Source: Flavisericum labens (lineage in GTDB: Bacteria > Bacteroidota > Bacteroidia > Flavobacteriales > Flavobacteriaceae). Taken from it: a DNA stretch of 64,000 nt. The translations under genes and the position numbers were made by a program. The notes under the pieces were generated by a model that searched no databases, had not been told where the DNA came from, and was given only the letters and a program-made list of their open reading frames with translations. Shown in pieces: positions 43,176-53,683 of this stretch; the stretch's first letter is position 1, and the number at the start of each line of letters is the position of its first letter. The stretch lies in assembly GCF_045446075.1 (NCBI RefSeq), contig NZ_JBJJBQ010000002.1, positions 124,001 to 188,000 of the forward strand, in the 5' to 3' direction.

Positions 43176-45089
43176 CTATTTTATCATATCGTAGCTGCGC
43201 TTAATAAAGTTAGTGAGCTCTTCACCTTTCAATAAGCCTTGTGATAGGCGTGCCAAATCCAAACTTTGGTTTATTAAACGTTCTTGTTTCTTTTTGGTTT
43301 TAGTGTTTAAAATTTCACTTACCAATTCGTGGTTTGTGTTTACCACCAAGTTGTACATTTCTGGCATATTGCCCATGCCAAACATGCCACCGCCACCACC
43401 GGTTTGTTGCATTTCCTTCATACGGCGCATAAATTCAGGTTGCGTAATAATAAACGGATTGGTATTGCTGTCCATAGCCTCTAACTGCACCATGAATTTT
43501 TCAGAAGGAATCACTTCTTTCAACAGCTCGTCCAAGGTTTTCTTTTGGTCGTCATCAAGTTTTGAAATGGTGTTTTCGTCTTTCTTGATTAAATTATCAA
43601 TATGGTCACCATCAACACGTGCAAACGAAATATTTTCCTTGCTGCTTTCAAGTTTTTGAATAAGATGCGATACAATTGGCGAATCTAATAACAATACCTC
43701 GTAATCTTTTGCTTTGGCCGCTTCAATGTAACTATGTTGCGCATCCTTATCAGAAGCATAAAGAATAACTAATTTATCATCCTTATCGGTCTGTTTCGCT
43801 TTTATTTTATTGTATAGTTCGTCATAAGTGTAGTATTTACCATCAACTGACGGGTATAGAGCAAAAGCATCCGCTTTTTCAAAGAATTTTTCTTCGGAAA
43901 GCATACCATATTCAATAACGATTTTAATGTCGTCCCATTTGGCTTCAAAATCCTCACGATTGTTGTTGAAAAGTGATTTAAGTTTATCGGCCACTTTTCG
44001 GGTGATGTAAGATGAAATTTTCTTAACCGCACCATCAGCCTGTAAGTACGAACGTGAAACGTTCAACGGAATGTCTGGCGAATCAATTACACCGCGCAAC
44101 ATGGTTAAAAATTCAGGAACAATGCCTTCCACATTATCGGTTACAAAAACCTGATTTTGGTACAATTGAATTTTATCCTTTTGTATTTGCATGTCGTTAG
44201 ACAGCTTAGGGAAATACAAAATACCTGTTAGGTTGAACGGATAATCAACATTTAAGTGAATGTTGAATAAGGGCTCTTCAAACTGCATGGGATACAACTC
44301 ACGGTAAAAGCTGCTGTAATCTTCATCTTTTAAATCGGTAGGTTGCTTGGTCCATGCCGGGTTTGGGTTGTTAATGATATCATCAACCGTTATTTTCTTG
44401 TGCGGTTCTTTGGTTTCCTTACCGTCTTTATCGGTAATGGTTGCTGGCTCGTGTTCTGGGTCGTTTATTTCCTTGGTTCCGAATTTAATTGGAATAGGCA
44501 TAAACTTATTATACTTTAATAAAAGTTCACGGATTTTGGTCTCTTCAAGGAAATCCTTTTCATCTTCCGAAATATGTAAAATGATTTCTGTTCCTCTTTC
44601 AGTTTTTTCGGCAGTTTCTAAAGAGAATTCTGGTGAGCCATCGCATGACCAATGGGCAGCTGGTTCGCCTTTATAAGATTTGGTAATGATTTCAACCTTA
44701 TCGGCCACCATAAATGCGGAATAGAAACCTAATCCGAAATGCCCAATAATACCCGTGTCTTTTCCTGAGTCTTTATATTTATCCAGAAACTCTTCGGCAC
44801 CGGAGAATGCAATTTGGTTGATGTATTTTTCAACCTCTTCGGCAGTCATACCAACACCTTGATCTATAATATGCAGTTTTTTGCCTTCCTTATCTACTTT
44901 AACTTCAATTTTGGGATTGCCGTATTCAACTTTAGCTTCCCCAATACTGGTTAAGTGTTTTAGTTTAAGCGTGGCATCTGTAGCGTTACTGATTAGCTCA
45001 CGTAAAAAGATTTCGTGATCGCTGTACAAGAATTTTTTAATGAGTGGAAAGATATTCTCTACCGATACATTAATGTTTCCTTTTGTCAT
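43176..45089 (-). CDS. htpG: Chaperone HtpG (Hsp90 family)
   Basis: A 637-residue Hsp90. N-terminal ATPase motifs are LRELISNATDA, IIDQGVGMT and GHFGLGFYSAFMVAD; the middle domain has the VNVSRSYLQADGAVKKIS-type strand (NVSRSYLQ) and the C-terminus has the QTGGGGGMFGMGNMPEM linker before the dimerisation helices. It is an ATP-dependent folding chaperone. The acidic insertion near 215 is usual. It is expressed alone. Confidence 0.96.
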   Translation of the reverse strand: MTKGNINVSVENIFPLIKKFLYSDHEIFLRELISNATDATLKLKHLTSIGEAKVEYGNPKIEVKVDKEGKKLHIIDQGVGMTAEEVEKYINQIAFSGAEEFLDKYKDSGKDTGIIGHFGLGFYSAFMVADKVEIITKSYKGEPAAHWSCDGSPEFSLETAEKTERGTEIILHISEDEKDFLEETKIRELLLKYNKFMPIPIKFGTKEINDPEHEPATITDKDGKETKEPHKKITVDDIINNPNPAWTKQPTDLKDEDYSSFYRELYPMQFEEPLFNIHLNVDYPFNLTGILYFPKLSNDMQIQKDKIQLYQNQVFVTDNVEGIVPEFLTMLRGVIDSPDIPLNVSRSYLQADGAVKKISSYITRKVADKLKSLFNNNREDFEAKWDDIKIVIEYGMLSEEKFFEKADAFALYPSVDGKYYTYDELYNKIKAKQTDKDDKLVILYASDKDAQHSYIEAAKAKDYEVLLLDSPIVSHLIQKLESSKENISFARVDGDHIDNLIKKDENTISKLDDDQKKTLDELLKEVIPSEKFMVQLEAMDSNTNPFIITQPEFMRRMKEMQQTGGGGGMFGMGNMPEMYNLVVNTNHELVSEILNTKTKKKQERLINQSLDLARLSQGLLKGEELTNFIKRSYDMIK

Positions 45090-45177
45090 GATTTATAATG
45101 TTTTATTATTGTTTATGATACGGTCGTGATAGGGCAACAAAAATGCCAATTTAGGAAAAATGACAAAGTGGCATTAA

Positions 45178-45207
45178 AAAAGCCATTCTGTTTAAAAAAT
45201 GGCTTTT
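45178..45207 (-). terminator. Hairpin terminator after the S9 peptidase
   Basis: AAAAGCCATT/AATGGCTTTT with a 10-nt loop, between the S9 peptidase stop and the htpG start. Confidence 0.7.
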
Positions 45208-45228
45208 GAAATTAATTTGTAAGATGGT

Positions 45229-47661
45229 TTAATCTGTGTCTGAATCTTTGCTTTCCGTATTTTTTAAATACTTTTTAAACCATTGATCCTGTTCCCAAAG
45301 CATGTGCAATACGGATTCTTTTGCGGCATATCCATGACTTTCATTTGGTAACATTACCAACCTAACCGGGGCGCCCAAACCTTTTAAGGCATTAAAATAG
45401 CGCTCACTTTGTAGGGGGTAAGTTCCAGAATTGTTATCGGCCGCACCATGAATTAAAAGAAGTGGTGTTTTCATGGTATCTGCATGCATAAAAGGAGACA
45501 TGTTGTAATAAACCCCTGGAGCTTCCCAGTAATTTCGTTCTTCACTTTGAAATCCAAACGGCGTTAGCGTGCGATTATAGGCGCCGCTTCTAGCTACGCC
45601 TGCGGCAAATAAATTGGAGTGAGAAAGTAAGTTTGCTGTCATAAATGCACCATACGAATGACCACCAACAGCAACTTTGTTTCTGTCTATATAGCCCAAA
45701 TTATCGACGGCATCAATGCCTGCTTTAGCGTTAGAAACCAGTTGTTTTATAAAAGTGTCGTTAGGTTCTTCGTCACCTTCGCCCACAATGGGGAAAGAGG
45801 CATCGTCTAAAACCACATAACCTTTGGTAACCCAATAAATTGGAGAGCCGTACCATGGGTAGGTAAACTCATTAGAGTTTTTTGTGTTTTGGCCAGCACT
45901 ACTCTTATCTTTAAACTCTTCGGGATATGCCCACATAATCATTGGGTATTTTTTACCAGATTTATAATTGGTAGGCAAATAGAGTGTGCCCGATAATTCT
46001 AAACCATCATCACGTTTGTATTTTATAATTTCTTTATGAACGTCTTGTATGCTTTTAAACGGATTTTTAAATTGAGTTAATGGCAATGGAGCAATACGTT
46101 TCTTTATGTTTTTAATATAATAATTGGGGAATTCGTTTTTAGATTCTATTCTGACCAATATTTCACCTTTTTTCATATTCAACGCCATTGAAATATCTTC
46201 AAGTTTATCGGTTAAGGCTGATTGATACAATCGAGAAATTTGTTTGGTATTTAAATTCATTTGGTCAACAAAAGGGAACTTCCCCGTGGCACTATAGCCA
46301 TCACCAATTAAATAGGCGTTGTTTTTAATGATGTCTAAAGTATAACGACCAAACTCGTTTCTTTCGGTAACAAAACGTCCTGGGTCGTTGTAAACATCTT
46401 GGTAGTTTCTGTCTGAAATAATTTCAGGTTTTTTTTCGCTGTCCGAAGGGTTAAATAAATATGTTTTTAGGTTCCTCGTATTCCACCAATAATCGTAGGC
46501 AATTGCCGTTGTTTCATTGCCCCATTGGATTTCGTAAAAGCGATTGATAGTTTTAAACAAAGCTTCGGGTTTTCCGTTAAAAGGTGCTTCTAATTGAAAT
46601 ATTTCATCTCTAAATGGTACTTCTTTTTCGGCATCACCTTGGTCCAAAGCTTCAGTCCAAACTAGGGTAGCGGGTTTATCGTCGCGCCAAGATACAGCCC
46701 GCTTTCCTTTTCTAACAGACATGAAGCCTTTAGGTAAATCTTCAATTAGAGGCACTTCTAAAAATGCATTTACTAAGTCGCTGTTCGTATTGTATATATT
46801 GGTTTTTGAAGGAAATCTTGAATAAGGCACCAAATAGGAAAACGGTTTTTCAATGGTGGTAACCATAATATAATTTCCATCTGGTGAAAATGAAACGTTG
46901 CTGTACAAATCGCTTTTCATCCAAGGCGTTAAATTTCCATCTAAATCTACTTTTTGCAATTCTGAGAGTACCAATTGTTCAAAATTATGCTCGTCGGTTT
47001 TGTTTTTTAATAAATCTTGATAAGTTCTATTTTGCGCTTTTTTTCCAGCTTCACTTATTGAAATAGTTGGCCCAACCGGTACAGCAGTTTTCGTGTCAAT
47101 AAGCTCTTTTCTGTCTTTCGAAAGGGTTTTTATAAGTAATGAATTATTGTCTTTAAACCAGTAAAAGGGGATTGCAGTATTGGCATTAAGGTTATCAACT
47201 GTGATTTTTTTCACTGATTTTAATTCAATGTTTAATATCCAAAGTTCTACACCATTTAGCGTAGTATTGGTAAAAGCCATCATTTTTTGGTTGGGCGACC
47301 AAGAGAAATTGGCCAATCGTGGATTGTCTGGTAAACCAGAAACATTTGTTTCATTTCCTTTTCGCCCCAATCGCACTTTTATATTGTTGTAATAACGTTG
47401 CCTGCTATTTATATTGGTTTTTGGATTGATTCTAAGGCCCCCCAGTCTCATTTCCTTTTCTGATAGGGTTTCAATACTTTTAAATTTACTGCGGTATAAA
47501 AACACAATGTTTTTCCCATCACTGTCAATCCTTATTGATGGTGCTAGTGGCGCTTCAGCCAGTTCTAAAATTTCATTGGAAGGCTTTTGGTAAGTTAAAT
47601 TTTCCTGTGAAGGCAGGAACATAGCACTCAACAGAAAGCCAAAAAGAAATATTTTTTTCAT
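45229..47661 (-). CDS. Secreted S9-family prolyl oligopeptidase-like peptidase
   Basis: An 810-residue protein with a signal peptide (KKIFLFGFLLSAMFLPSQ), a beta-propeller-like domain (about 50-530) and a C-terminal alpha/beta-hydrolase domain. The nucleophile is Ser in AVGGHSYGAFMTAN; PLLLIHGAADNNSGT supplies the Asp and NESHGYA the His. It cleaves short peptides in the periplasm or outside. Close relatives are often described as glutamyl or dipeptidyl peptidases; specificity cannot be read. It is monocistronic. Confidence 0.87.
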   Translation of the reverse strand: MKKIFLFGFLLSAMFLPSQENLTYQKPSNEILELAEAPLAPSIRIDSDGKNIVFLYRSKFKSIETLSEKEMRLGGLRINPKTNINSRQRYYNNIKVRLGRKGNETNVSGLPDNPRLANFSWSPNQKMMAFTNTTLNGVELWILNIELKSVKKITVDNLNANTAIPFYWFKDNNSLLIKTLSKDRKELIDTKTAVPVGPTISISEAGKKAQNRTYQDLLKNKTDEHNFEQLVLSELQKVDLDGNLTPWMKSDLYSNVSFSPDGNYIMVTTIEKPFSYLVPYSRFPSKTNIYNTNSDLVNAFLEVPLIEDLPKGFMSVRKGKRAVSWRDDKPATLVWTEALDQGDAEKEVPFRDEIFQLEAPFNGKPEALFKTINRFYEIQWGNETTAIAYDYWWNTRNLKTYLFNPSDSEKKPEIISDRNYQDVYNDPGRFVTERNEFGRYTLDIIKNNAYLIGDGYSATGKFPFVDQMNLNTKQISRLYQSALTDKLEDISMALNMKKGEILVRIESKNEFPNYYIKNIKKRIAPLPLTQFKNPFKSIQDVHKEIIKYKRDDGLELSGTLYLPTNYKSGKKYPMIMWAYPEEFKDKSSAGQNTKNSNEFTYPWYGSPIYWVTKGYVVLDDASFPIVGEGDEEPNDTFIKQLVSNAKAGIDAVDNLGYIDRNKVAVGGHSYGAFMTANLLSHSNLFAAGVARSGAYNRTLTPFGFQSEERNYWEAPGVYYNMSPFMHADTMKTPLLLIHGAADNNSGTYPLQSERYFNALKGLGAPVRLVMLPNESHGYAAKESVLHMLWEQDQWFKKYLKNTESKDSDTD

Positions 47662-47818
47662 TTTATTGACTTTTTAATGTAGCTAAATTTATATAAATAT
47701 AAAAGCAATAGTTACTAAAGGAAAGTTAAATAGCTCAATTTACTCTTTTTAAATGATGTTGTTTTTTGATTTTATTAAATATGGTTATCTTGTATACACA
47801 AAAAAAGGTGAGTTTAAT

Positions 47819-48823
47819 ATGTATAATTCTAAAATTATAGGTTTAGGCAAGTATTTGCCTGATAACGTCGTAACTAATCATGATTTGTCCAAGTTGATAG
47901 ATACCAACGACGAATGGATACAAGAGCGGACAGGTATAAAGGAACGCCGGTGGATTGAAAAAGGGAGTAAAGATACCTCGGCTGTTATGGGCGCTAAAGC
48001 GGCAAGAATAGCCATTGAACGCTCGGGATTGACCAAAGATGACATTGATTTTATTGTTTTTGCTACCTTGAGCCCAGATTATTATTTTCCTGGCTGTGGT
48101 GTCCAAGTTCAGGATCTACTTGATATGCCAACAGTTGGTGCCTTAGATGTTCGTAACCAATGTTCTGGATTCGTTTATGCCATTTCTGTAGCCGACCAAT
48201 TTATAAAAACGGGCATGTATAAAAATGTACTTGTAATTGGTGCAGAATACCACAGTAACGGTTTGGATAAAACAACCCGTGGTAGGGGTGTTACGGTTAT
48301 ATTTGGTGATGGTGCTGGGGCATGTGTGCTTTCAAGAGAAGAAGATAATGCCAAAGGTATTTTGTCTACACATTTGCACAGTGAAGGGAAATATGCCGAT
48401 AAATTGATGGTTGAAGGACCAAGCATTGCACATTGGGTACCTGAAATTTTAGAAAACCCTGAGGATACTTCTTATTTCCCGTATATGGATGGAACATTTG
48501 TATTTAAACATGCCGTGGTTCGTTTTAGTGAAGTGATTGTTGAAGGCCTGAAGAAAAATGGGTTGCAAAAGGACGATATTGATATGCTTATTCCTCACCA
48601 AGCCAATTTAAGAATTGCACAGTTTATTCAGAAAAAATTTGGACTTAAAGATGACCAAGTATTCAATAATATTATGAAATATGGTAACACTACCGCGGCA
48701 TCGGTAATTATTGCACTTACCGAAGCGTGGGAAGAGGGTAAAATTAAATCTGGTGACAATGTAGTTCTTGCCGCTTTTGGTAGCGGTTTCACTTGGGCCA
48801 GTGCCATAATAAAGTGGAGCTAA
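47819..48823 (+). CDS. 3-oxoacyl-ACP synthase III family protein
   Basis: The start is ATG 47819 (MYNSKIIGLGKYLPDNVVTN), giving 334 residues; upstream in-frame sequence does not fit the family. The triad is Cys115 (NQCSGF), His in PHQANLRI and Asn in YGNTTAASV. It condenses an acyl-CoA with malonyl-ACP. No plsX, acpP or rpmF is adjacent, so this may be a second KAS III for a special starter rather than the primary FabH. Confidence 0.85.
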   Translation: MYNSKIIGLGKYLPDNVVTNHDLSKLIDTNDEWIQERTGIKERRWIEKGSKDTSAVMGAKAARIAIERSGLTKDDIDFIVFATLSPDYYFPGCGVQVQDLLDMPTVGALDVRNQCSGFVYAISVADQFIKTGMYKNVLVIGAEYHSNGLDKTTRGRGVTVIFGDGAGACVLSREEDNAKGILSTHLHSEGKYADKLMVEGPSIAHWVPEILENPEDTSYFPYMDGTFVFKHAVVRFSEVIVEGLKKNGLQKDDIDMLIPHQANLRIAQFIQKKFGLKDDQVFNNIMKYGNTTAASVIIALTEAWEEGKIKSGDNVVLAAFGSGFTWASAIIKWS

Positions 48824-48849
48824 CAGGTGTTTATCATTAAAAAATCGAA

Positions 48850-48878
48850 AACCCCAAAAACTTTTGAATTTTGGGGTT
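48850..48878 (+). terminator. Terminator of the KAS III gene
   Basis: AACCCCAAAA/TTTTGGGGTT hairpin, 27 bp after the stop. Confidence 0.75.
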
Positions 48879-48995
48879 CTCTAGCTATTAATCAACTTCA
48901 ACTAACACTAATGTGAAGAATCTTAAACTGTTAGACGTAAAAAAGTCAAAATTATTGCATAACATGTTGATATTTAACGTTTTTTAACAGAAATA

Positions 48996-49023
48996 AAAGC
49001 TCGAGACTTGCGCTTCGAGCTTT
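48996..49023. other. Hairpin in the 48824-49264 gap
   Basis: AAAGCTCGA/TCGAGCTTT, 10-nt loop. Possibly a terminator for the receptor gene (minus strand) or a second one for the KAS III gene, although it is 242 bp from the receptor stop. Confidence 0.5.
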
Positions 49024-49264
49024 ATTATACTAATCTTTGAATACGAATTTGAAAAATGTGTAGATGACTAACTCTAAATAATTATTATTCGTTTTTTGGC
49101 TAGATTGTATGCGTTGTTAACGTAAGTAATTGGTTTTTATTGTGTAAGCTGTGAATTTTTGTTGATTTATTTTGAAGTGAAGGAATCTTTAAAATTCGAC
49201 TTATTGATTGTGGGATTACTTCGAAATTAAATTTCTCGTAATAACGTTTTCTTACGTTTATACC

Positions 49265-51736
49265 CTATAGAAATCCGCCACCGCCAGATTCTACGTTGTC
49301 ATCTCTTTGTTTACGGGATTTTGCTCTAAACTTACCACCTCCAAATCTATATGATAATCCAACATTCCAAGTATTGCTTTCCCAGTTAAAAGCTCCAACT
49401 TGCACAAATGGTTTTGAACCGTTAAAAGCAAATTCCATGGTGTCGAAAATATCATTGTAATTAAAACTCAATGTGCCTTTGCCTTTATCAAACCCAATAC
49501 GGGCGCCTAAGTTTACAAAATACATGGGCTTTCTTTCAAATTGTAAACCTTTATTTTTTCCTTGATAAAAGCCAAATGCAGTTAACGAAATGCTTTTGCT
49601 AAAACTGAAATTATTGTACATCCTAAAATTCCAAGCTACGTTATCAACTTCATCTACTTTGGTTTCTATATCATTAACTGTAGCGGTTTCAATGGGAGCA
49701 GTAAGGTTTTCAGCAATACCTTTATTTACTTGGGAGTATAAGTCGAAACTGGAATTAATGTTCCACCATTTTGTTGGTCGATAGTTTGAAGAAAGTTCAA
49801 AACCGTATGCAGAAACGTCATCAAAATTATCGTGTGTTAAGATAACACGCCCTGAATTAACATCGGTACGGTCAATAAACAAGGCTCTGTTAATATCGTC
49901 GCTAATTCTTCTATAAAAAATGCCGGCAGTTACCGTGCCTTTTCTGTTATTCAAAGTGCGAGTGTAATTGGTTTCAATAGAATTAGTAAACTGTGGTCTT
50001 AGGTTAATGTTTCCATACGACGACACTAGGGGTGTGCTCCATTCTTTTATCGGGTTAACTTGCCCAATTCCTGGGCGGTCCACCCGTCGGCTATAACTTA
50101 ACTGGTATGAATTCTTTTCAGAAGGGGAGTAGGTTATAAAGGCAGATGGATAAACTTGAATATAATTATTTTTAAAAGTTTCAGTGCTTTCTGCTTCAGA
50201 GGAAAGCGCCACAGCGTCTTCATTTACATTTTCAGCACGGGCACCAACTTGGTACGACCATTTTCCAATTTCTTTTCTGAACGTGGCGTAAATGGAGTAA
50301 ATATAACGAGTATAATCAAAATTTGTGCTAGGAGTAAGTCTTAATACGCCTTGGCTATTAAAAGACTCTCCAGTTGATGCATACGCAATATCAGAATTGA
50401 ACAAACGTGTTTGTAGTCCTAATTCTAATTTTGAAGTATCTGTAAGGGGATTTACATAATCTAGATTTATGGTAGTGCTTTTTCTTTTGGTATCATTGAA
50501 ATCTTTGTAGTTTTTATTAGAACCTAAAAGGAAAATGAAATCTGCTGGCCTGTTATCGTCAAAGTCGTTATAATCAACCTCCAATTCAATGTTGTGGCCG
50601 TCTTTGGAAAAATCGCGTTTGTAGTCAAAATTGTATTGTGATGAGCTGTTGTCGCTTTCTGATAAAAAAAGCTGGCTTTGGTTAAATGATGTATCATTAT
50701 AAAAAACAGCATCCGTTTCGCCAGTTGTACTATTTACTGAAGGATTTTGTGTAGTGAAAACTGAGAATGTGTTTTTCTCATCCAAATAAAAATCCATACC
50801 TACCTTAAACAAATGAGAGTTCCTTTTTTCTAAAAATTTAAACATTTGCTCAGAGTTGTTTTCAGGTCGCCTTATTAATCCGCGGTTTCTGTTTTTTGCT
50901 ATGTTGTTGCTGTAGCTGCCGTAAAAATTGAATTTTCCATTTCTGTAATTCATGTTCAGAGCACTATTAAATTTAGCTTCAATTTCGTGCGTTAGCCCAA
51001 TACTGAAATCGCCATTAAAGCCCTGCATCGTGTTTTTGTGCAGAACAATATTGATGATACCACTCATGCCTTCAGGGTTATATTTTGCCGAAGGGTTGGT
51101 TATAAGCTCAATAGATTTTATGGCTGTTGACGGAATTTGTTTTAGCAGTTGTGCCGTAGGAATATTAGAAAGTTTTCCGTCAACCATAACCCTAACATTT
51201 TGGTTTCCGCGTAAGCTTATATCTCCCGATTGTGCATCAACACTAACGGACGGAATGCCAATCATGAGCTCTGATGCGCTCCCTGTGGCGGCTAAATCTT
51301 TGCCAATAGTAATGACTTTTCTATCTACTTTTTGTTGAATGGTTGAGGTTTCGGCAATAACGGTAACTTCGTCTAAACCTTCAGCTTCTTCTTCAAGAAA
51401 AATTTGACCTAATTCTGTCTTGTAATTGCCTTTTCCTATGGTGATATTTTTATTTATGGTTTTGTAGCCTATATATTGAATACTCACTACCAGATTACCT
51501 TCTTCAATTTTTTCTATTAGAAATTTACCATCTTCAGAAGTAATGCCGCCGGTAATGGTTTTTCCCGAAGAATTTTTTATAATAACGTTTACGTATGGTA
51601 AGGGTTGTTTTAAAATGGCGTCTAAGACAGTTCCTGAAACGGAACCTGTTTTTGCATTTTCAGGATCGGGGATTTTGGTGTGTGCCTTAACTGAGATTGA
51701 TAATAATAACAGGCACAAAAAGATAACTCTTTTCAT
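49265..51736 (-). CDS. TonB-dependent receptor-like outer-membrane protein
   Basis: The start is the ATG at 51734-51736 (MKRVIFLCLLLLSISVKAHT), 823 residues; earlier codons are not signal-peptide-like. The order is signal peptide, carboxypeptidase-regulatory-like domain (GSVSGTVLDAILKQPLPYVN), plug domain (ASELMIGIPSVSVDAQSGD, SIELITNPSAKYNPEG) and a C-terminal barrel (outer-membrane beta-barrel family 3). It may import a peptide, glycan or metal chelate; no SusD partner is adjacent. The C-terminus is GGGG-rich and basic. Confidence 0.85.
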   Translation of the reverse strand: MKRVIFLCLLLLSISVKAHTKIPDPENAKTGSVSGTVLDAILKQPLPYVNVIIKNSSGKTITGGITSEDGKFLIEKIEEGNLVVSIQYIGYKTINKNITIGKGNYKTELGQIFLEEEAEGLDEVTVIAETSTIQQKVDRKVITIGKDLAATGSASELMIGIPSVSVDAQSGDISLRGNQNVRVMVDGKLSNIPTAQLLKQIPSTAIKSIELITNPSAKYNPEGMSGIINIVLHKNTMQGFNGDFSIGLTHEIEAKFNSALNMNYRNGKFNFYGSYSNNIAKNRNRGLIRRPENNSEQMFKFLEKRNSHLFKVGMDFYLDEKNTFSVFTTQNPSVNSTTGETDAVFYNDTSFNQSQLFLSESDNSSSQYNFDYKRDFSKDGHNIELEVDYNDFDDNRPADFIFLLGSNKNYKDFNDTKRKSTTINLDYVNPLTDTSKLELGLQTRLFNSDIAYASTGESFNSQGVLRLTPSTNFDYTRYIYSIYATFRKEIGKWSYQVGARAENVNEDAVALSSEAESTETFKNNYIQVYPSAFITYSPSEKNSYQLSYSRRVDRPGIGQVNPIKEWSTPLVSSYGNINLRPQFTNSIETNYTRTLNNRKGTVTAGIFYRRISDDINRALFIDRTDVNSGRVILTHDNFDDVSAYGFELSSNYRPTKWWNINSSFDLYSQVNKGIAENLTAPIETATVNDIETKVDEVDNVAWNFRMYNNFSFSKSISLTAFGFYQGKNKGLQFERKPMYFVNLGARIGFDKGKGTLSFNYNDIFDTMEFAFNGSKPFVQVGAFNWESNTWNVGLSYRFGGGKFRAKSRKQRDDNVESGGGGFL

Positions 51737-51832
51737 GTGATTTGATTGATTTTTTGATTGATGATTATAAAGTAGACGCAGAGTTTTAATTCTTGTTACT
51801 ATATTTAGAAGCAATTAACAACATTTTAACAT

Positions 51833-52195
51833 ATGAGTTATAAAACCTTGGTATTGGGTGCCTCATTAAAACCAAATAGATATTCTAATTATGCCATTCA
51901 GCGATTGCTGGCAAATCAAGTTGAAGTCGTGGCAATAGGGCAAAGGAAAGGAGAAGTATCTGGTGTGAGAATTGATACGGAACCAGTTGCTTATGAAGAA
52001 ATTCATACCGTTACGCTATATTTAAATCCGAAAAGACAGCGTGATTACTACGTATATATAGTTTCGCTAAAACCCAAGCGTGTCATTTTTAATCCAGGAA
52101 CTGAAAACCCTGAACTTTATAAAATTTTGAAAGAAAACAATATTCCTTTTGAAGCAGCTTGTACTTTAGTGCTGCTTTCTACGAATCAATATTAG
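51833..52195 (+). CDS. CoA-binding domain protein
   Basis: A 120-residue single Rossmann-domain protein: TLVLGASLKPNRYSNYAI, VVAIGQRKGEVSG and KRVIFNPGTENPELYKIL with FEAACTLVLL. It matches CoA_binding_2 proteins of unknown enzymatic role. It overlaps the symporter gene on the opposite strand by 30 bp at the 3' end and is divergent from the receptor gene. Confidence 0.85.
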   Translation: MSYKTLVLGASLKPNRYSNYAIQRLLANQVEVVAIGQRKGEVSGVRIDTEPVAYEEIHTVTLYLNPKRQRDYYVYIVSLKPKRVIFNPGTENPELYKILKENNIPFEAACTLVLLSTNQY

Positions 52196-53614
52196 CCCCA
52201 GAAATGTTAGCAGGCCATTGATAATGAGGATTTCAAAACCTATTTGGTAACCGTTTAATAAATCAACCGAATATTCATTTATCAAATAAGAAAGTATTGG
52301 TGCAACAATGGCAATTATCCAAACGTATTTGTCTTTTAGCTGTTGTTTGGTGAAAATTCCAAAAGCGAATAATCCTAATAGGGGTCCATAAGTGTAACCG
52401 GCTGCCTTGAATAATTCCCAAATAACCGATACATCTTTAAAAATAGCATCAAAAAGAATGATGACTATAACCAATAAGATGCTAATAAAAACGTGGGTTC
52501 GCTTTCTGATTTTTTTCCGAATTTCCTTAGGTTTTTTATCCAGTTCAATGATATCAATACAAAAAGAAGTGGTTAAAGACGTTAATGCTGAATCTGCGCT
52601 CGAATAAGCAGCCGCAATCAGACCTAATAGAAAAAAAGCCGAAGTCATAATGCCAATTTCAGGTAGCATGGCAATAGTAGGGAACAAATCGTCTTTCTTG
52701 GCAGTAATGCCATGTTGATTAGCATACTGTGTTAATAACAGTCCTAAAACGAGAAAAAGAATATTTACAAAAATCAAAACTACACTAAACGACACCATGT
52801 TTTTTTGAGCTTCCTTTAGGTTTTTGCAGGTTAGGTTTTTTTGCATCATATCTTGATCCAGCCCTGTCATGGTAATGGTAATAAACATACCGGCAAGAAA
52901 ACTTTTTACAAAATATTGGGCATCATTAACGTCTCCCAAGAAAAACACTTTACTCATGCTGTCTTGTTTCACGTTATGGTAAATTTCAGAAATACTGTTC
53001 AAGTCCAATGCATTGGCAAGAAATATGATGGTAACTACTACTGAAATCAACATAAAAAGCGTTTGTAGTGTATCGGTAAAAATGATAGTTTTTATACCAC
53101 CTTTAAATGTATATAGCCAAATTAAAAGTATGGTTATAATCACGGTAACCGTAAACGGAATGCCATATTGGTCGAATATTAAAAGCTGCAGAACTTTTGC
53201 TACCAAAAAAAGTCTAAATGAAGCGCCAACGATTCTAGAAATTAAAAAAGCAACGGATCCCGTTTTGTAGCTTACATTGCCAAAACGGTCTTTTAAATAG
53301 GTATAAATTGAGGTTAAATTAAGCTTGTAGTAGATAGGTAGCAGCACGTAGGCGATAACCAAATACCCGAAAAAATACCCAAAAACCACTTGCAAATAGC
53401 CAAATTGTTTGGTTTCAACGGCACCCGGAACAGAGATAAAGGTAACTCCAGATAGTGATGCGCCTATCATTCCGAAGGCGACCAGATACCAAGGTGCAGA
53501 TTTGTTGGCTTTAAAAAAAGCATCGTTACTGTCTTCCTTTCCAGTAAAATAGGATATCAAAATTAAAACTGCGAAATAGGCAGCAATGAGCAAAAGTATT
53601 TGAGTGGCCGACAT
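52166..53614 (-). CDS. Sodium:solute symporter (SSS family)
   Basis: A 482-residue protein with about 13 membrane helices. Family landmarks are GMIGASLSGVTFISVPGAV near the N-terminus, GGIKTIIFTDTLQT and AYSSADSALTSLTTSF (sodium-site helix). The substrate is not clear (sugar, proline or anion are known in the family). The last ten codons overlap the CoA-binding gene tail to tail. Confidence 0.85.
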   Translation of the reverse strand: MSATQILLLIAAYFAVLILISYFTGKEDSNDAFFKANKSAPWYLVAFGMIGASLSGVTFISVPGAVETKQFGYLQVVFGYFFGYLVIAYVLLPIYYKLNLTSIYTYLKDRFGNVSYKTGSVAFLISRIVGASFRLFLVAKVLQLLIFDQYGIPFTVTVIITILLIWLYTFKGGIKTIIFTDTLQTLFMLISVVVTIIFLANALDLNSISEIYHNVKQDSMSKVFFLGDVNDAQYFVKSFLAGMFITITMTGLDQDMMQKNLTCKNLKEAQKNMVSFSVVLIFVNILFLVLGLLLTQYANQHGITAKKDDLFPTIAMLPEIGIMTSAFFLLGLIAAAYSSADSALTSLTTSFCIDIIELDKKPKEIRKKIRKRTHVFISILLVIVIILFDAIFKDVSVIWELFKAAGYTYGPLLGLFAFGIFTKQQLKDKYVWIIAIVAPILSYLINEYSVDLLNGYQIGFEILIINGLLTFLGLILIRRKQH

Positions 53615-53683
53615 AAAATCTTATATTTAATCAGCCAAAATACAAAATATGTTAAGCCTTCAAAGCTATTTAATTGAAAAGAA

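Larger units (their letters stand above)
48824..49264. other. 441-bp intergenic region
   Basis: It holds the KAS III terminator and a second hairpin (48996-49023). The remaining A/T-rich sequence to 49264 shows no further reading frame or structure by eye. Confidence 0.6.

Noticed and set aside
45166..45184. TGGCATTAAAAAAGCC resembles a sigma-54 site
   Set aside because: The -12 part is AAGC not TTGC and it overlaps the S9 terminator.
47594..47618. CCTG(N)GCAGG-like string similar to the repeats at 6960 and 30838
   Set aside because: It lies inside the signal-peptide coding region of the S9 peptidase and is explained as coding sequence.
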